From Hyphomicrobiales bacterium (GTDB lineage: Bacteria; Pseudomonadota; Alphaproteobacteria; Rhizobiales; Beijerinckiaceae), in the NCBI GenBank assembly GCA_028290705.1, contig JAQGJH010000099.1, positions 1 to 64,000 of the forward strand: a stretch of 64,000 bases of DNA, written 5' to 3'. The position numbers and the translations under genes were made by a program. Position 1 is the first letter of the stretch. Each line of letters opens with the position of its first letter. The notes beneath the pieces are model-generated. The model was not told the DNA's origin, searched no databases, and saw only the letters and a program-made list of their open reading frames with translations. Below, in pieces: positions 39,651 through 48,545 of this stretch.

Positions 39651-41069
39651 ATGGGTAAGGTGACAGGATTTCTCGAGATCGATCGTCGCGACCGGCGTTA
39701 TGCGCCGGCTTCGGATCGTATCCGGCATTACAAGGAATTCGTGCTTCCGCTGTCGGAAGAGACCACGAAGGACCAGGCCGCGCGCTGCATGAACTGCGGC
39801 ATTCCGTACTGCCACAACGGCTGTCCGGTGAACAACCAGATCCCGGACTGGAACGACCTCGTCTATCACGGCAATTGGGAAGAGGCGTCGCGCAACCTGC
39901 ATTCGACGAACAACTTCCCGGAGTTCACGGGTCGCGTCTGCCCGGCGCCCTGCGAGGCGTCCTGCACGCTGAATCTGTCGGACTCGCCGGTCACGATCAA
40001 GACGATCGAATGCGCGATCGTCGACCGCGCCTGGAAGGAAGGCTGGATCAAGTCTGATGCGCCGTCGAAGAAGACCGGCAAGAAAATCGCGGTGATCGGC
40101 TCGGGTCCGGCGGGCCTTGCGGCCGCCCAGCAGCTCGGTCGCGCCGGTCACGACGTGCACCTCTACGAAAAGCACGCCAAGGCCGGCGGTCTCCTGCGCT
40201 ACGGCATTCCCGACTTCAAGATGGAAAAGCATCTCATCGACCGTCGCGTGAAGCAGATGGAAGGCGAGGGCGTGACCTTCCATTACAACGTCAATGTCGG
40301 GATCGATCTCCCGCACGACGAGCTGATGGCGCAATATGACGCCGTCGTGCTGGCGGGCGGTTCCGAGAAGCCGCGCGACTTGCCGATCCCCGGCCGCGAC
40401 CTGCAGGGCGTTCATTTCGCCATGGACTTCCTGCCGCAGCAGAATCGCCGTGTCGGCAAGGAGCCGCTTCAGACCAATGCGCCGATCCTGGCGTCGGGCA
40501 AGCACGTCGTGGTCATCGGCGGCGGCGACACGGGTTCGGATTGCATCGGAACGTCGGTGCGGCAGGGCGCGCTGTCGGTGACGCAGCTCGAAATCATGCC
40601 GAAGCCGCCCGAGAAGGAAAACAAGCTCCTGACCTGGCCCGAATGGCCCTTGAAGCTGCGTACCTCGTCGAGCCACGAGGAAGGCGCCGAGCGCGATTTC
40701 GCCGTCAACACGGTGGAGTTCCTCGGCGAAGGCGGCGCGGTGAAGAAACTGCGCTGCGTGCGTGTCGATGGCAAGTTCCAGGCGATTCCCGGCACCGAGT
40801 TCGACCTCAAGGCGGATCTCGTGCTGCTCGCCATGGGCTTCGTCGCGCCGATCCACGAGGGACTTGTCCAGAATCTCGATCTCAAGCTGGACGCGCGCGG
40901 CAACGTCGCGGCCGATACGATCGGCTACAAGGCCTCGGCCGAAAAGGTCTTCGCATGCGGCGACATGCGCCGCGGCCAGTCGCTGGTCGTCTGGGCGATC
41001 CGCGAAGGCCGCCAGGCCGCGCATTCCGTCGACAAGTTCCTGATGGGGTCGACGGTCCTGCCGCGCTGA
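39651..41069 (+). CDS. gltD: Glutamate synthase (NADPH) small subunit
   Basis: 472 residues. Two 4Fe-4S cysteine sets near the N-terminus ([14 protein letters not shown] and CPAPCEASC), FAD motif [14 protein letters not shown] at about 146 and NADPH motif GGGDTGSD at about 288. Delivers electrons from NADPH to GltB. RBS AGAAG; the DUF4258/DUF2283 pair separates it from gltB, but spacing implies a single transcript ending at the terminator 41090-41127. Confidence 0.97.
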   Translation: MGKVTGFLEIDRRDRRYAPASDRIRHYKEFVLPLSEETTKDQAARCMNCGIPYCHNGCPVNNQIPDWNDLVYHGNWEEASRNLHSTNNFPEFTGRVCPAPCEASCTLNLSDSPVTIKTIECAIVDRAWKEGWIKSDAPSKKTGKKIAVIGSGPAGLAAAQQLGRAGHDVHLYEKHAKAGGLLRYGIPDFKMEKHLIDRRVKQMEGEGVTFHYNVNVGIDLPHDELMAQYDAVVLAGGSEKPRDLPIPGRDLQGVHFAMDFLPQQNRRVGKEPLQTNAPILASGKHVVVIGGGDTGSDCIGTSVRQGALSVTQLEIMPKPPEKENKLLTWPEWPLKLRTSSSHEEGAERDFAVNTVEFLGEGGAVKKLRCVRVDGKFQAIPGTEFDLKADLVLLAMGFVAPIHEGLVQNLDLKLDARGNVAADTIGYKASAEKVFACGDMRRGQSLVVWAIREGRQAAHSVDKFLMGSTVLPR

Positions 41070-41089
41070 GACGCAGAACTCATCATCTC

Positions 41090-41127
41090 AAAAAAGGCGC
41101 TTGCCGTGTCGGGAAGCGCCTTTTTTC
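41090..41127. terminator. Bidirectional terminator between gltD and L,D-transpeptidase genes
   Basis: AAAAAAGGCGCT and AGCGCCTTTTTT flank a 13-base loop. Ends the glt operon on the plus strand and the transpeptidase gene on the minus strand. Confidence 0.9.
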
Positions 41128-41144
41128 TTTCGAAGTCAGGACGA

Positions 41145-41861
41145 TCAGAGCACCACGACTTTCGCGCCGACAGGCACGCGGGTGAACAGGTCGACCACGT
41201 CGTTGTTCAACATGCGGATGCAGCCCGAAGACACGGCCTGACCGATGGTCCAGGGCTCGTTGGTGCCGTGGATGCGGTACAACGTGTCCTTCTTGCCCTG
41301 ATAGAGATACAGCGCGCGAGCGCCCAGCGGATTGTCGATGCCGCCAGCCATGTGGCGCGGCAGGTCGGGGCGGCGCTTCAGCATGGCGGCCGGAGGGGTC
41401 CAGCCTGGCCATTGCGCCTTGCGACCGACGCGGGCCTGTCCCTTCCAGGAAAAGCCCTGGCGGCCGACGCCGATGCCATAGGCCATGGCGCGGCCGTCTC
41501 CCATCATCAGATAGAGATTGCGGCTGCGCGTATCGACCACCACCGTGCCCTTGGGCTGGCGCATCGGAGCGGAGACCATGCGGCGGGTCGAACTCGGATA
41601 GGCGCGCTGTGGCGCATAGCCGTCGTCAGGCGCGGCATAGGGATCCATCTCATAGTCGTATCCGCCGCGCTGTACCGGTACGCCGAGAGGGCGATCGAGG
41701 TAGGCGCCGCGCGGATCGGCATAGGCTCCCGGTGGCAGGCCCTGGGCCAGGGCGGTTCCGGCTGGAGCCAACGCCAGGGTGGCGAGACCGCAGGCGGCAA
41801 AGGCCGCTCGCGCGACGCGGGCGACTGAAAAACTCAACGCTGGAACGCGACTGAACATCAT
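41145..41861 (-). CDS. L,D-transpeptidase (YkuD), first copy
   Basis: 238 residues. Signal peptide to about GTALAQG, a Pro/Tyr-rich linker of about 60 residues ([13 protein letters not shown]), then the YkuD domain with the catalytic motif His ... SSGCIRM (HGTNEPW before it, Cys as nucleophile). Acts in the periplasm, forming 3-3 peptidoglycan cross-links or anchoring proteins to peptidoglycan, as in rhizobia that lack Braun lipoprotein. Paralogous to the next gene; the two catalytic domains are very alike. Confidence 0.93.
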   Translation of the reverse strand: MMFSRVPALSFSVARVARAAFAACGLATLALAPAGTALAQGLPPGAYADPRGAYLDRPLGVPVQRGGYDYEMDPYAAPDDGYAPQRAYPSSTRRMVSAPMRQPKGTVVVDTRSRNLYLMMGDGRAMAYGIGVGRQGFSWKGQARVGRKAQWPGWTPPAAMLKRRPDLPRHMAGGIDNPLGARALYLYQGKKDTLYRIHGTNEPWTIGQAVSSGCIRMLNNDVVDLFTRVPVGAKVVVL

Positions 41862-41877
41862 TCTGCTGGCTTCCCTG

Positions 41878-42492
41878 TCAGAGCACCTGAACCTGCGCAC
41901 CGATGCGCACGCGGCTGTAGAGATCGATGACATCATCGTTCAACATGCGGATGCAACCCGACGACACCGCTTCGCCGATCGTCCAGGGCTCGCTCGTCCC
42001 ATGGATGCGGTAGAGCGTGTCGCGGCCGCCCGCATAGAGATACATGGCGCGCGCGCCGAGCGGATTTTCCGGGCCGCCGACCATGTGGCGCGGCAGGTCG
42101 GGCCGGCGCTTCAGCATTTCGGCCGGAGGCGTCCAGGACGGCCAGGCGGCCTTGCGGGCGACCTTGGCGCGGCCCTTCCACTCAAAGCCCTCGCGGCCGA
42201 CGCCGACGTCGTAGCGCACCGCCTCGCCGTTCGCCAGCGACAGGTAAAGGTAGCGATTCTTGGTGTCGACCGTGATCGTGCCGGGGGCCTGCTCGGTCGG
42301 ATCGCGCACGAGGACGCGGGTGTTTTGCGGATAGTCGCGGGCAATGGTCGGATCGACGAGCGCGGCGGTCTGGTAGGAGCGGCCGGCATTCTGCTCGTAG
42401 GTGCGGAGATTGTCGAAAGCCTGTGCGCCGGACGCGGCGATGAACGCGGACAAAGATGCGGCGACGAAAAGTGGGAGCTTCCGGGTCATCAT
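41878..42492 (-). CDS. L,D-transpeptidase (YkuD), second copy
   Basis: 204 residues. Signal peptide to SGAQA, a shorter linker than its neighbour, and the YkuD domain with HGTSEPW and [11 protein letters not shown] 42492 follows AAGGA. Separated from the paralogue by 16 bases, clearly a tandem duplication; the linker is where the copies differ most. Confidence 0.93.
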   Translation of the reverse strand: MMTRKLPLFVAASLSAFIAASGAQAFDNLRTYEQNAGRSYQTAALVDPTIARDYPQNTRVLVRDPTEQAPGTITVDTKNRYLYLSLANGEAVRYDVGVGREGFEWKGRAKVARKAAWPSWTPPAEMLKRRPDLPRHMVGGPENPLGARAMYLYAGGRDTLYRIHGTSEPWTIGEAVSSGCIRMLNDDVIDLYSRVRIGAQVQVL

Positions 42493-42658
42493 CTGATCCT
42501 TCTCGTGGTCAAAACATGGCGCGACGTTGGCTGCTTTGGAACAGCCTTGCTGTGCGCTTTGTTCCATCGAGACGTCGTGAGGATGTTCGCCGCGAGCGTT
42601 GGTCGTTAACGAGCGATCGTCGATTTGATTCGAAATGCAGCGGTCTGGACGGGGAGCC

Positions 42659-44065
42659 TCAGTTTTGTGGCCAGGCAAAGTCGTCGGCCCGGCCGCGACG
42701 CGCGGCAAGCGGGCGTCCCTGAACGAGACCCTGTTCGACCACGGCGGCGGCGTCCGGATCGCCCAGCGCGTTGGCCCGCCGCGTGGATGTGGCCAGACGC
42801 CCGCCCGGCGACAGTGGGGCGGCCGTCAACGGCACGATGGGGCCGGCAGCCGGCTTCAGCACCGGCGGGGGCGCGGGCGGCTGGGGAGCGGCTGCGATCA
42901 TCGGGGTCGCGGGCGTTGCCGGCTGGGCGGGCGGCGTGCCCGGCAGGGTGACGGGCGGGGGCTCCACGGGCGCTGCACCGACGGCCGCCATGGCGGCCGG
43001 GTCGGCCGGTGGCGGCGCAGCCGTCGGCTCCAGAATCCGGCGAATGTCACCCTCGACGAAATGCGCCAGCTTGCGCGATCCCGCCTTGGTGAAATGCACG
43101 CCATCTCCCGCACGGAGCCGCACCATCTGGCCGTTGATGTCGGGACCGTAGGAGGAGAATTGCCCGCGATCGTCCGCAAAGGCTTCCCAGAGATCGACGT
43201 AGGCCGCGCCCGCCGCCGGGGCCGCCGTCTTGTAGATCTCGTTGAAGTCCAGCATGTCGGCGGACAGGCGTTCGGTTCCCATGATCGGCAGGCCGACCCA
43301 GATGAGCGGCACGTTCTTGTCCTTGAACAAGGTCGCGAGCGCTTTGACGCGGGCGGCGTAGATCTCCTTCCAGCGGGGCGAGCGTGCCTCCAGGGTGGTT
43401 CCTCCGTCGCGCAGGTGCTGGCGATCGTTGGAGCCGATCAGGATGATGCCCAGGTCGATGCGGGTGGGGCCATCCAGCAATTCGCGCGCGGCCTTGATCC
43501 AGTCGTAGTAGTCGTCGCGAACGAGGCCGCTGTTCTCCTTGGCGCGGCGGATCACCGTCACGTCCGGCCGGTTGGCATAGGCTTCCGTGAGGCCGACCCC
43601 GAGCAATTGCCCGAGATTGTCGCCCATGACGGCGATCGCGGCCTTCATCTCGGCGCGAGCGGCTGCGGGCGCCGCAGGAGCAGGGGGCTGGCCTGGTGGA
43701 GCCGTCGCGGCTGCGGCGGGCGGTTGCTGGCCGGTCTCGCTCGGAACCGCGAGGTTTTGCGGCGGCGTCTCTGGCGTGGCTTCGGCGGGCGCCTCGGCGC
43801 CGTCCACCGGCACGGCCGGGCGCACGGCTCCGCGAACGGGAGCGGCGCGTCGGATGAGGTAGGTGGGGCGTTGCTGGATCCGCGGCATGTCGTTCTGCCG
43901 CATGCGCTCCGCGCGCTGCTTTTCGAGCGTCCAGTAGCGCGCCGGACTGCTGTCGTCCACCTGGGCCAAGGCCGCAGGAGCGCAGATCAGGATCGGGACG
44001 AGGCCGAAAAGGCATCGCTGGAGGACGCGCCCCAAGCCTGCGAGACGTGTTTCGAGCGTTCGCAT
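42659..44065 (-). CDS. DUF459/SGNH-hydrolase-like periplasmic protein
   Basis: 468 residues. Membrane anchor or signal (RCLFGLVPILICAPAALAQ), a Pro/Ala-rich linker, the DUF459 domain (about 130-340) with the block GDNLGQLLGVGL in place of GDSL, IILIGSNDRQ (the block III Asn) and DGVHFTKAGSRKLAHF (catalytic Asp-x-x-His), then a long proline-rich tail. The Ser of GDSL is replaced by Asn in GDN, so catalysis may be altered. Downstream of mltB by 18 bases; a cell-envelope role is inferred. Confidence 0.8.
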   Translation of the reverse strand: MRTLETRLAGLGRVLQRCLFGLVPILICAPAALAQVDDSSPARYWTLEKQRAERMRQNDMPRIQQRPTYLIRRAAPVRGAVRPAVPVDGAEAPAEATPETPPQNLAVPSETGQQPPAAAATAPPGQPPAPAAPAAARAEMKAAIAVMGDNLGQLLGVGLTEAYANRPDVTVIRRAKENSGLVRDDYYDWIKAARELLDGPTRIDLGIILIGSNDRQHLRDGGTTLEARSPRWKEIYAARVKALATLFKDKNVPLIWVGLPIMGTERLSADMLDFNEIYKTAAPAAGAAYVDLWEAFADDRGQFSSYGPDINGQMVRLRAGDGVHFTKAGSRKLAHFVEGDIRRILEPTAAPPPADPAAMAAVGAAPVEPPPVTLPGTPPAQPATPATPMIAAAPQPPAPPPVLKPAAGPIVPLTAAPLSPGGRLATSTRRANALGDPDAAAVVEQGLVQGRPLAARRGRADDFAWPQN

Positions 44066-44082
44066 CGGGCGCTTATAGCGCA

Positions 44083-45294
44083 TTACCGACGCGAACGCAT
44101 CTGCTCCAGCAGGGGAACTGAAGCGAAGCCGTCCGGCACCAGGCCGGCCTGCTTCTGGTAATGGCGCAGCGCGCCCTGGACCTTCTCGCCGATCTTGCCG
44201 TCGAGTTCGCCGATGTCGTAGCCGAGGCGGACGAGATGCTTCTGCATTTCGAGCGACTGGCCGGCATCCAGCGTGCGCTCGTTGACCGGCCATGGCGTGC
44301 GCAGCCCTGCCGCGCCGGCCAGCCTGTCGGAGAGAAGCGCGATGCCGAGCGCGTAGGACGTCGACGTATTGTAGGACTTGATCGTCTGGAAGTTGCGGGT
44401 GGTCAGGAAGGCCGGGCCGTTCTGTCCGGCCGGCAGGAACAGGGCCGCCTCGCCTGTGTGCGGCATGGTTTCGCCATCGGCCCGCCGCAGGCCCTGCGAA
44501 GACCACTGGGTGAACGGACGGTGGTCCTGCGGGTCGTAGCTGGCGAGCGAATATCCGCGCGGCAGAGTGACTTCGTAGCCCCAGGTCCAGCCCTTGATCC
44601 AGCCGTGCTGGGCCAGGTAATTGGCCGTCGATGCGAGCGCGTCGGGAACACTGGTCCAGATGTTCTTGTGGCGGTCGCCGTCCCAATCCACCGCATGTTT
44701 CATGAAGCTCGACGGCATGAATTGCGTCTGCCCCATGGCGCCCGCCCAGGAGCCGATCATGCCATCGGGCTCGACATGGCCTTCCTGCAGGATCTTCAGG
44801 GCGATCAGCAGTTCGTTGCGGAAGAAGTCGCCGCGGTACTTTGCTGCGCCGAGCGTGGCGAGCGAACGAATGACGTTGTTCTTGCCGATGAAGCCGCCGT
44901 AGCTGGTTTCCATGCCCCAGACCGCGAGCACGATGTAGCGGTCGACCCCATAGCGCGCCTCGATGCGCGCCAGCGTCTCGGCGAATTCCTGCGCCCTCGC
45001 CTGGCCGCGCGAAATCCGCTGCTGGGAGACGGAGTTGTTGACGTAATGCCAGATCGGCTTGACGAACTCGGCCTGCTTCTTCGTCAGCTTGAGCAGAGAA
45101 GTGTCCGGCTTCATGCCGGCAAAGGCCTTGTCGAAGGTGCCGCGCGACACGCCTTGCCGCTGCGCGTCCGGCCAGAGGGCGTTCACGAAGGCGCGAAAGC
45201 GTGCGTCATCGACCGTCTGTGCGCGAGCGTGGCTGGACAGGCCTCCCACCATGAGCGCGAGACAGAAGACGCAGAACAGGACGAAGGTGCGCAT
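44083..45294 (-). CDS. mltB: Lytic murein transglycosylase, MltB family
   Basis: 403 residues. Signal peptide to SHARAQ. The SLT_2 domain (about 28-320) has the catalytic Glu in VWGMETSYGGF and the MGQTQFMPSSF motif; a C-terminal peptidoglycan-binding domain 1 (LEMQKHLVRLGYDIGELDG) follows. Cleaves glycan strands to 1,6-anhydro products. Lies with two L,D-transpeptidases and the SGNH gene on one strand. Confidence 0.93.
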   Translation of the reverse strand: MRTFVLFCVFCLALMVGGLSSHARAQTVDDARFRAFVNALWPDAQRQGVSRGTFDKAFAGMKPDTSLLKLTKKQAEFVKPIWHYVNNSVSQQRISRGQARAQEFAETLARIEARYGVDRYIVLAVWGMETSYGGFIGKNNVIRSLATLGAAKYRGDFFRNELLIALKILQEGHVEPDGMIGSWAGAMGQTQFMPSSFMKHAVDWDGDRHKNIWTSVPDALASTANYLAQHGWIKGWTWGYEVTLPRGYSLASYDPQDHRPFTQWSSQGLRRADGETMPHTGEAALFLPAGQNGPAFLTTRNFQTIKSYNTSTSYALGIALLSDRLAGAAGLRTPWPVNERTLDAGQSLEMQKHLVRLGYDIGELDGKIGEKVQGALRHYQKQAGLVPDGFASVPLLEQMRSRR

Positions 45295-45613
45295 GATCTG
45301 TCCGCGCGACGAGAAAACGTCGCGACGGCCGATCGGCCGAAGTGGCTGGGCGGTGATGCGGAGCCTGTCGTGATGCTTCATGCTTGTCCCCGTGAGCGCC
45401 GGCGCCTGCGAGAAGCAGTTCATCCAGAGCAAGATACGTGGCCTGTGATGGCGTTCCAAGGGAGCATACGGGCGAGGTCTTTCCCAATTGTTTACCACGA
45501 CGGCCAAGCCTGCCGGGCAGTCGCGACCAGGCCGGCCTTTACTTCGCCCGATCGCGCGACGAGAATCGTCTCCAGAACAAGAACGGCCGCGCGCCGCCCG
45601 GGGAGGAAACGAC
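45295..45613. other. Gene-free stretch between mltB and the MBL hydrolase
   Basis: 319 bases separate the divergent mltB and MBL genes. The only dyad I note is GGCCGATCGGCC near 45327; I see no further gene or defined promoter, although both genes must be transcribed from here. Confidence 0.5.
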
Positions 45614-46456
45614 ATGCCCAGTATCCGTCCGCATCGCGTCGGGACCCTCGAGATCACATCCTTGTGTGACGGCGATCTCGATGCCTCCCTGGACAAGGTC
45701 CCCGACCCGGTGGATCGCGAGGCGGCCGCGCGTTTGATCGCAGACGCCGGCGGCGAGCGCGCGTTGACGATGGACTGCAATGCGTTTCTGCTTCACCTGC
45801 CGGACGGCCCCGCGCTGATCGATGCCGGAACCGGCACGATGATGCATGCGCGGCTCGGCCATCTGCACGAGCGACTGGCCGAGACGGGCGTCCGGCACGA
45901 CGAGATCCGCACCATCTTCCTCACGCATGCGCACAAGGATCATTTCGGCGGTCTGGTGGACGATGATGGCCGGGCGATGTTTCCCAACGCCGAGATCGTG
46001 CTGCACGAGGTCGAGGCGGCGTTCTGGTTCGACACGCCGCCCGAGGCGCTGCCCGAGCGGGCGCGCGCCACTCTGGGCCTCAACGCCAAGGCTTTCGGGC
46101 CGTATCAGGGTCGGATTCGGCGCGTGCGGGATGGCGGCGGCCTGCCGGGGGTCGCGGCGCGCCTTACGCCGGGGCACACGCCCGGTCATACCGCCTGGAT
46201 CGTCGAGACAGGCGAGGCGCCGCTCGTCGCGTGGGGCGACGTGGTGCATCTCGCGGCGTTGCATCTGGTGCGGCCCGAAACCTCGATGGTCTACGACCTG
46301 GATCCCGAAACGGCGACGCGCACGCGCCGGCACATGCTGCAATGGGTGTGCGAAACCGGTGCGACCGTCGCGGCCTCGCATCTCGACGCGCCTGGCATCG
46401 GCACACTGGTCCGGGAGGCGGACCGCTACCGTTTCGTGCCGATGGCGCGGCCCTAG
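45614..46456 (+). CDS. MBL-fold metallo-hydrolase
   Basis: 280 residues. The metal motif HAHKDHFGG (HxHxDH), the later ligands in TPGHTPGHTAW and GDVVHLAAL, and a last His in ASHLDAPG identify a metallo-beta-lactamase fold with a dinuclear site. Substrate unknown; no signal peptide. ATG 45614 follows GGAGGAAAC. Ends 4 bases into the convergent galE gene. Confidence 0.9.
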   Translation: MPSIRPHRVGTLEITSLCDGDLDASLDKVPDPVDREAAARLIADAGGERALTMDCNAFLLHLPDGPALIDAGTGTMMHARLGHLHERLAETGVRHDEIRTIFLTHAHKDHFGGLVDDDGRAMFPNAEIVLHEVEAAFWFDTPPEALPERARATLGLNAKAFGPYQGRIRRVRDGGGLPGVAARLTPGHTPGHTAWIVETGEAPLVAWGDVVHLAALHLVRPETSMVYDLDPETATRTRRHMLQWVCETGATVAASHLDAPGIGTLVREADRYRFVPMARP

Positions 46457-47451
46457 GGGGCTTCTTCCCCGCGCCGGTTGTGCAGGCGGCGCTCCCAGTC
46501 GAGCGCCTGCCGGACAATTCCGTCGAGATCGTCATGGCGCGGCTGCCAGTTGAGCTTGCCGCGCGCGCGGTCGTTGCCCGCCACGATGGCGGCGGGATCG
46601 CCGGGACGACGGCCCGAGATCTTGACCGGGAAGTCGACGCCCGAGACGCGTTTCACGACGTCGATCACGTCCAGGACCGAATAACCGCGCGCGTAGCCGC
46701 AATTGCAGGTCAGGCTGTCGCCGCCGGCGCGCAGGTAGCGCAGGGCGTCCATGTGGGCGCGGGCGAGGTCGCTGACCTGGATGTAGTCGCGCAGGCAAGA
46801 CCCGTCGGGCGTGGGATAATCGGTTCCGAACACCTCCATGCCGGATCGGAAGCCGAGCGCGGTCTGCACCGCCACCTTGATGAGGTGGGTCGCATTGGCG
46901 GTCGATTGCCCGGTGCGGCCATTTGGGTCGGCCCCCGCGACGTTGAAATAGCGCAGCACCACGTGGCGAAGGTCATGCGCCTTGCTGACGTCCTCGAGCA
47001 TCCATTCGGCCATCAGCTTGGAGCGGCCGTAGGGCGAAACGGGCGACAGCGGTTCGTCCTCCGTCACGGGATTGGCCTGTGGATTGCCGTAAACGGCTGC
47101 GGTGGACGAGAAGATGAAGTGCTGGACCTTGGCGTCGACCGCGGCGGCGATGAGGCTGCGGGCCTTGGAGGTGTTGTTTTCGTAATAGCCGAGGGGATCG
47201 CTGACCGATTCAGGAACCACGATCTTGGCCGCGAAGTGGATGATCGCGTCGACCGCGTGGTCGGCGATGACCGAAGTCACGAGATCGCGGTCGCCGAAAT
47301 CGCCGACCACCAGGGGCACGCCCTCGGGAATGGCCCAGCGGAAGCCGGTCGAGAGATTGTCCAGCACCACGACCTTTTCGCCGGCGTCCAACAGTTCGAG
47401 AACCATGTGGCTCCCGATGTACCCTGCGCCGCCCGTCACCAGGACCGTCAT
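46453..47451 (-). CDS. galE: UDP-glucose 4-epimerase
   Basis: 332 residues. NAD motif GGAGYIGSH at the N-terminus, Ser-Tyr-Lys centre with STAAVYG and YGRSK, then RYFNVAGAD. Interconverts UDP-glucose and UDP-galactose. Next to galU (divergent, 203 bases), so UDP-sugar supply for surface polysaccharides is the shared theme with the GT61 gene at 17146. Confidence 0.95.
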   Translation of the reverse strand: MTVLVTGGAGYIGSHMVLELLDAGEKVVVLDNLSTGFRWAIPEGVPLVVGDFGDRDLVTSVIADHAVDAIIHFAAKIVVPESVSDPLGYYENNTSKARSLIAAAVDAKVQHFIFSSTAAVYGNPQANPVTEDEPLSPVSPYGRSKLMAEWMLEDVSKAHDLRHVVLRYFNVAGADPNGRTGQSTANATHLIKVAVQTALGFRSGMEVFGTDYPTPDGSCLRDYIQVSDLARAHMDALRYLRAGGDSLTCNCGYARGYSVLDVIDVVKRVSGVDFPVKISGRRPGDPAAIVAGNDRARGKLNWQPRHDDLDGIVRQALDWERRLHNRRGEEAP

Positions 47452-47654
47452 GCCTTGCCGCCTCTTCGTTCGATCAGAACGTTCCTTATAAGCGCAGAGC
47501 GGGCGGCCGGTAAATTCGTCGTTGGAACTTAGGGTAAACTGCGCGAATTGCGTCAAACACCTCACAAGGGCCGTGGCGGCGCTTGCGTTCCCGACCCGGT
47601 GCGGTACAGCCTGCGCCGGAGACTCGAATTCACCACCCAGACCGGAAGCTCGAC

Positions 47655-48542
47655 ATGTCCCAACGCGTACGCAAGGCCATCTTTCCCGTCGCCGGTCTCG
47701 GCACCCGCGTGCTTCCGGCCACCAAGGCCATTCCGAAGGAAATGCTCACCGTGGTGGATCGTCCCGTGCTCCAGCACGCCGTCGATGAAGCGCGTGAAGC
47801 CGGCATCGAGCATTTCGTTTTCGTGACGGGACGCAACAAGGCCGTGATCGAAGATCATTTCGACATGTCGTACGAGCTCGAAGACACGCTGCAGAAGCGC
47901 GGCAAGACGAAGGAATATGCGGCCCTGATGGCTGACTTGCCGAAGGCAGGTGCGACGAGCTTCACGCGTCAGCAGGCGCCGCTCGGCCTCGGCCATGCGG
48001 TCTGGTGCGCGCGCGACATCATCGGCGACGAACCGTTCGCCGTGATCCTGCCCGACATGATCACGCTGCCGGGTGCGCGAAAGTCGCGCTGCATCGCGCA
48101 GTGTCTCGAAGCCTACGAGCAGCATGGCGGCAACATCATTGCGGTCGAGGAAGTGCCTGAAGACGAAACACATCTCTATGGCGTCGTTTCGGTGAAGCAG
48201 GATTTCGGCGCGACGTTCGAGATCGGCGGCATGGTCGAAAAGCCAGCCAAGGGCACGGCTCCCTCGAACCTGATCATCTCGGGCCGCTACGTTCTCGAGC
48301 CGCAGATCTTCGGCATTCTCGAGTCGCTCGAAAAAGGCGCTGGCGGCGAGATCCAGCTCACCGACGGCATGAAGAAGCTGGCCGACATGCAGAAGTTCTT
48401 CGGCGTGCGCTTCGACGGGCGAACCTGCGACACCGGATCGAAGCTCGGGTTCCTTCTGGCGAACGTGCATTTCGCGCTGGAACGCGAAGACATTGCGCCG
48501 GCCTTCAAGGCCGAACTCAAGAAGATCGCGGCGAAGCTCTGA
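47655..48542 (+). CDS. galU: UTP-glucose-1-phosphate uridylyltransferase
   Basis: 295 residues. The nucleotide-binding start VAGLGTRVLPATKAIPKEML is diagnostic for GalU, followed by EKPAKGTAPSNLIISGRYVL and GGEIQLTDGM. Makes UDP-glucose from UTP and glucose-1-phosphate. RBS GGAAG. Ends 3 bases before the convergent transporter gene. Confidence 0.96.
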   Translation: MSQRVRKAIFPVAGLGTRVLPATKAIPKEMLTVVDRPVLQHAVDEAREAGIEHFVFVTGRNKAVIEDHFDMSYELEDTLQKRGKTKEYAALMADLPKAGATSFTRQQAPLGLGHAVWCARDIIGDEPFAVILPDMITLPGARKSRCIAQCLEAYEQHGGNIIAVEEVPEDETHLYGVVSVKQDFGATFEIGGMVEKPAKGTAPSNLIISGRYVLEPQIFGILESLEKGAGGEIQLTDGMKKLADMQKFFGVRFDGRTCDTGSKLGFLLANVHFALEREDIAPAFKAELKKIAAKL

Positions 48543-48545
48543 TCG

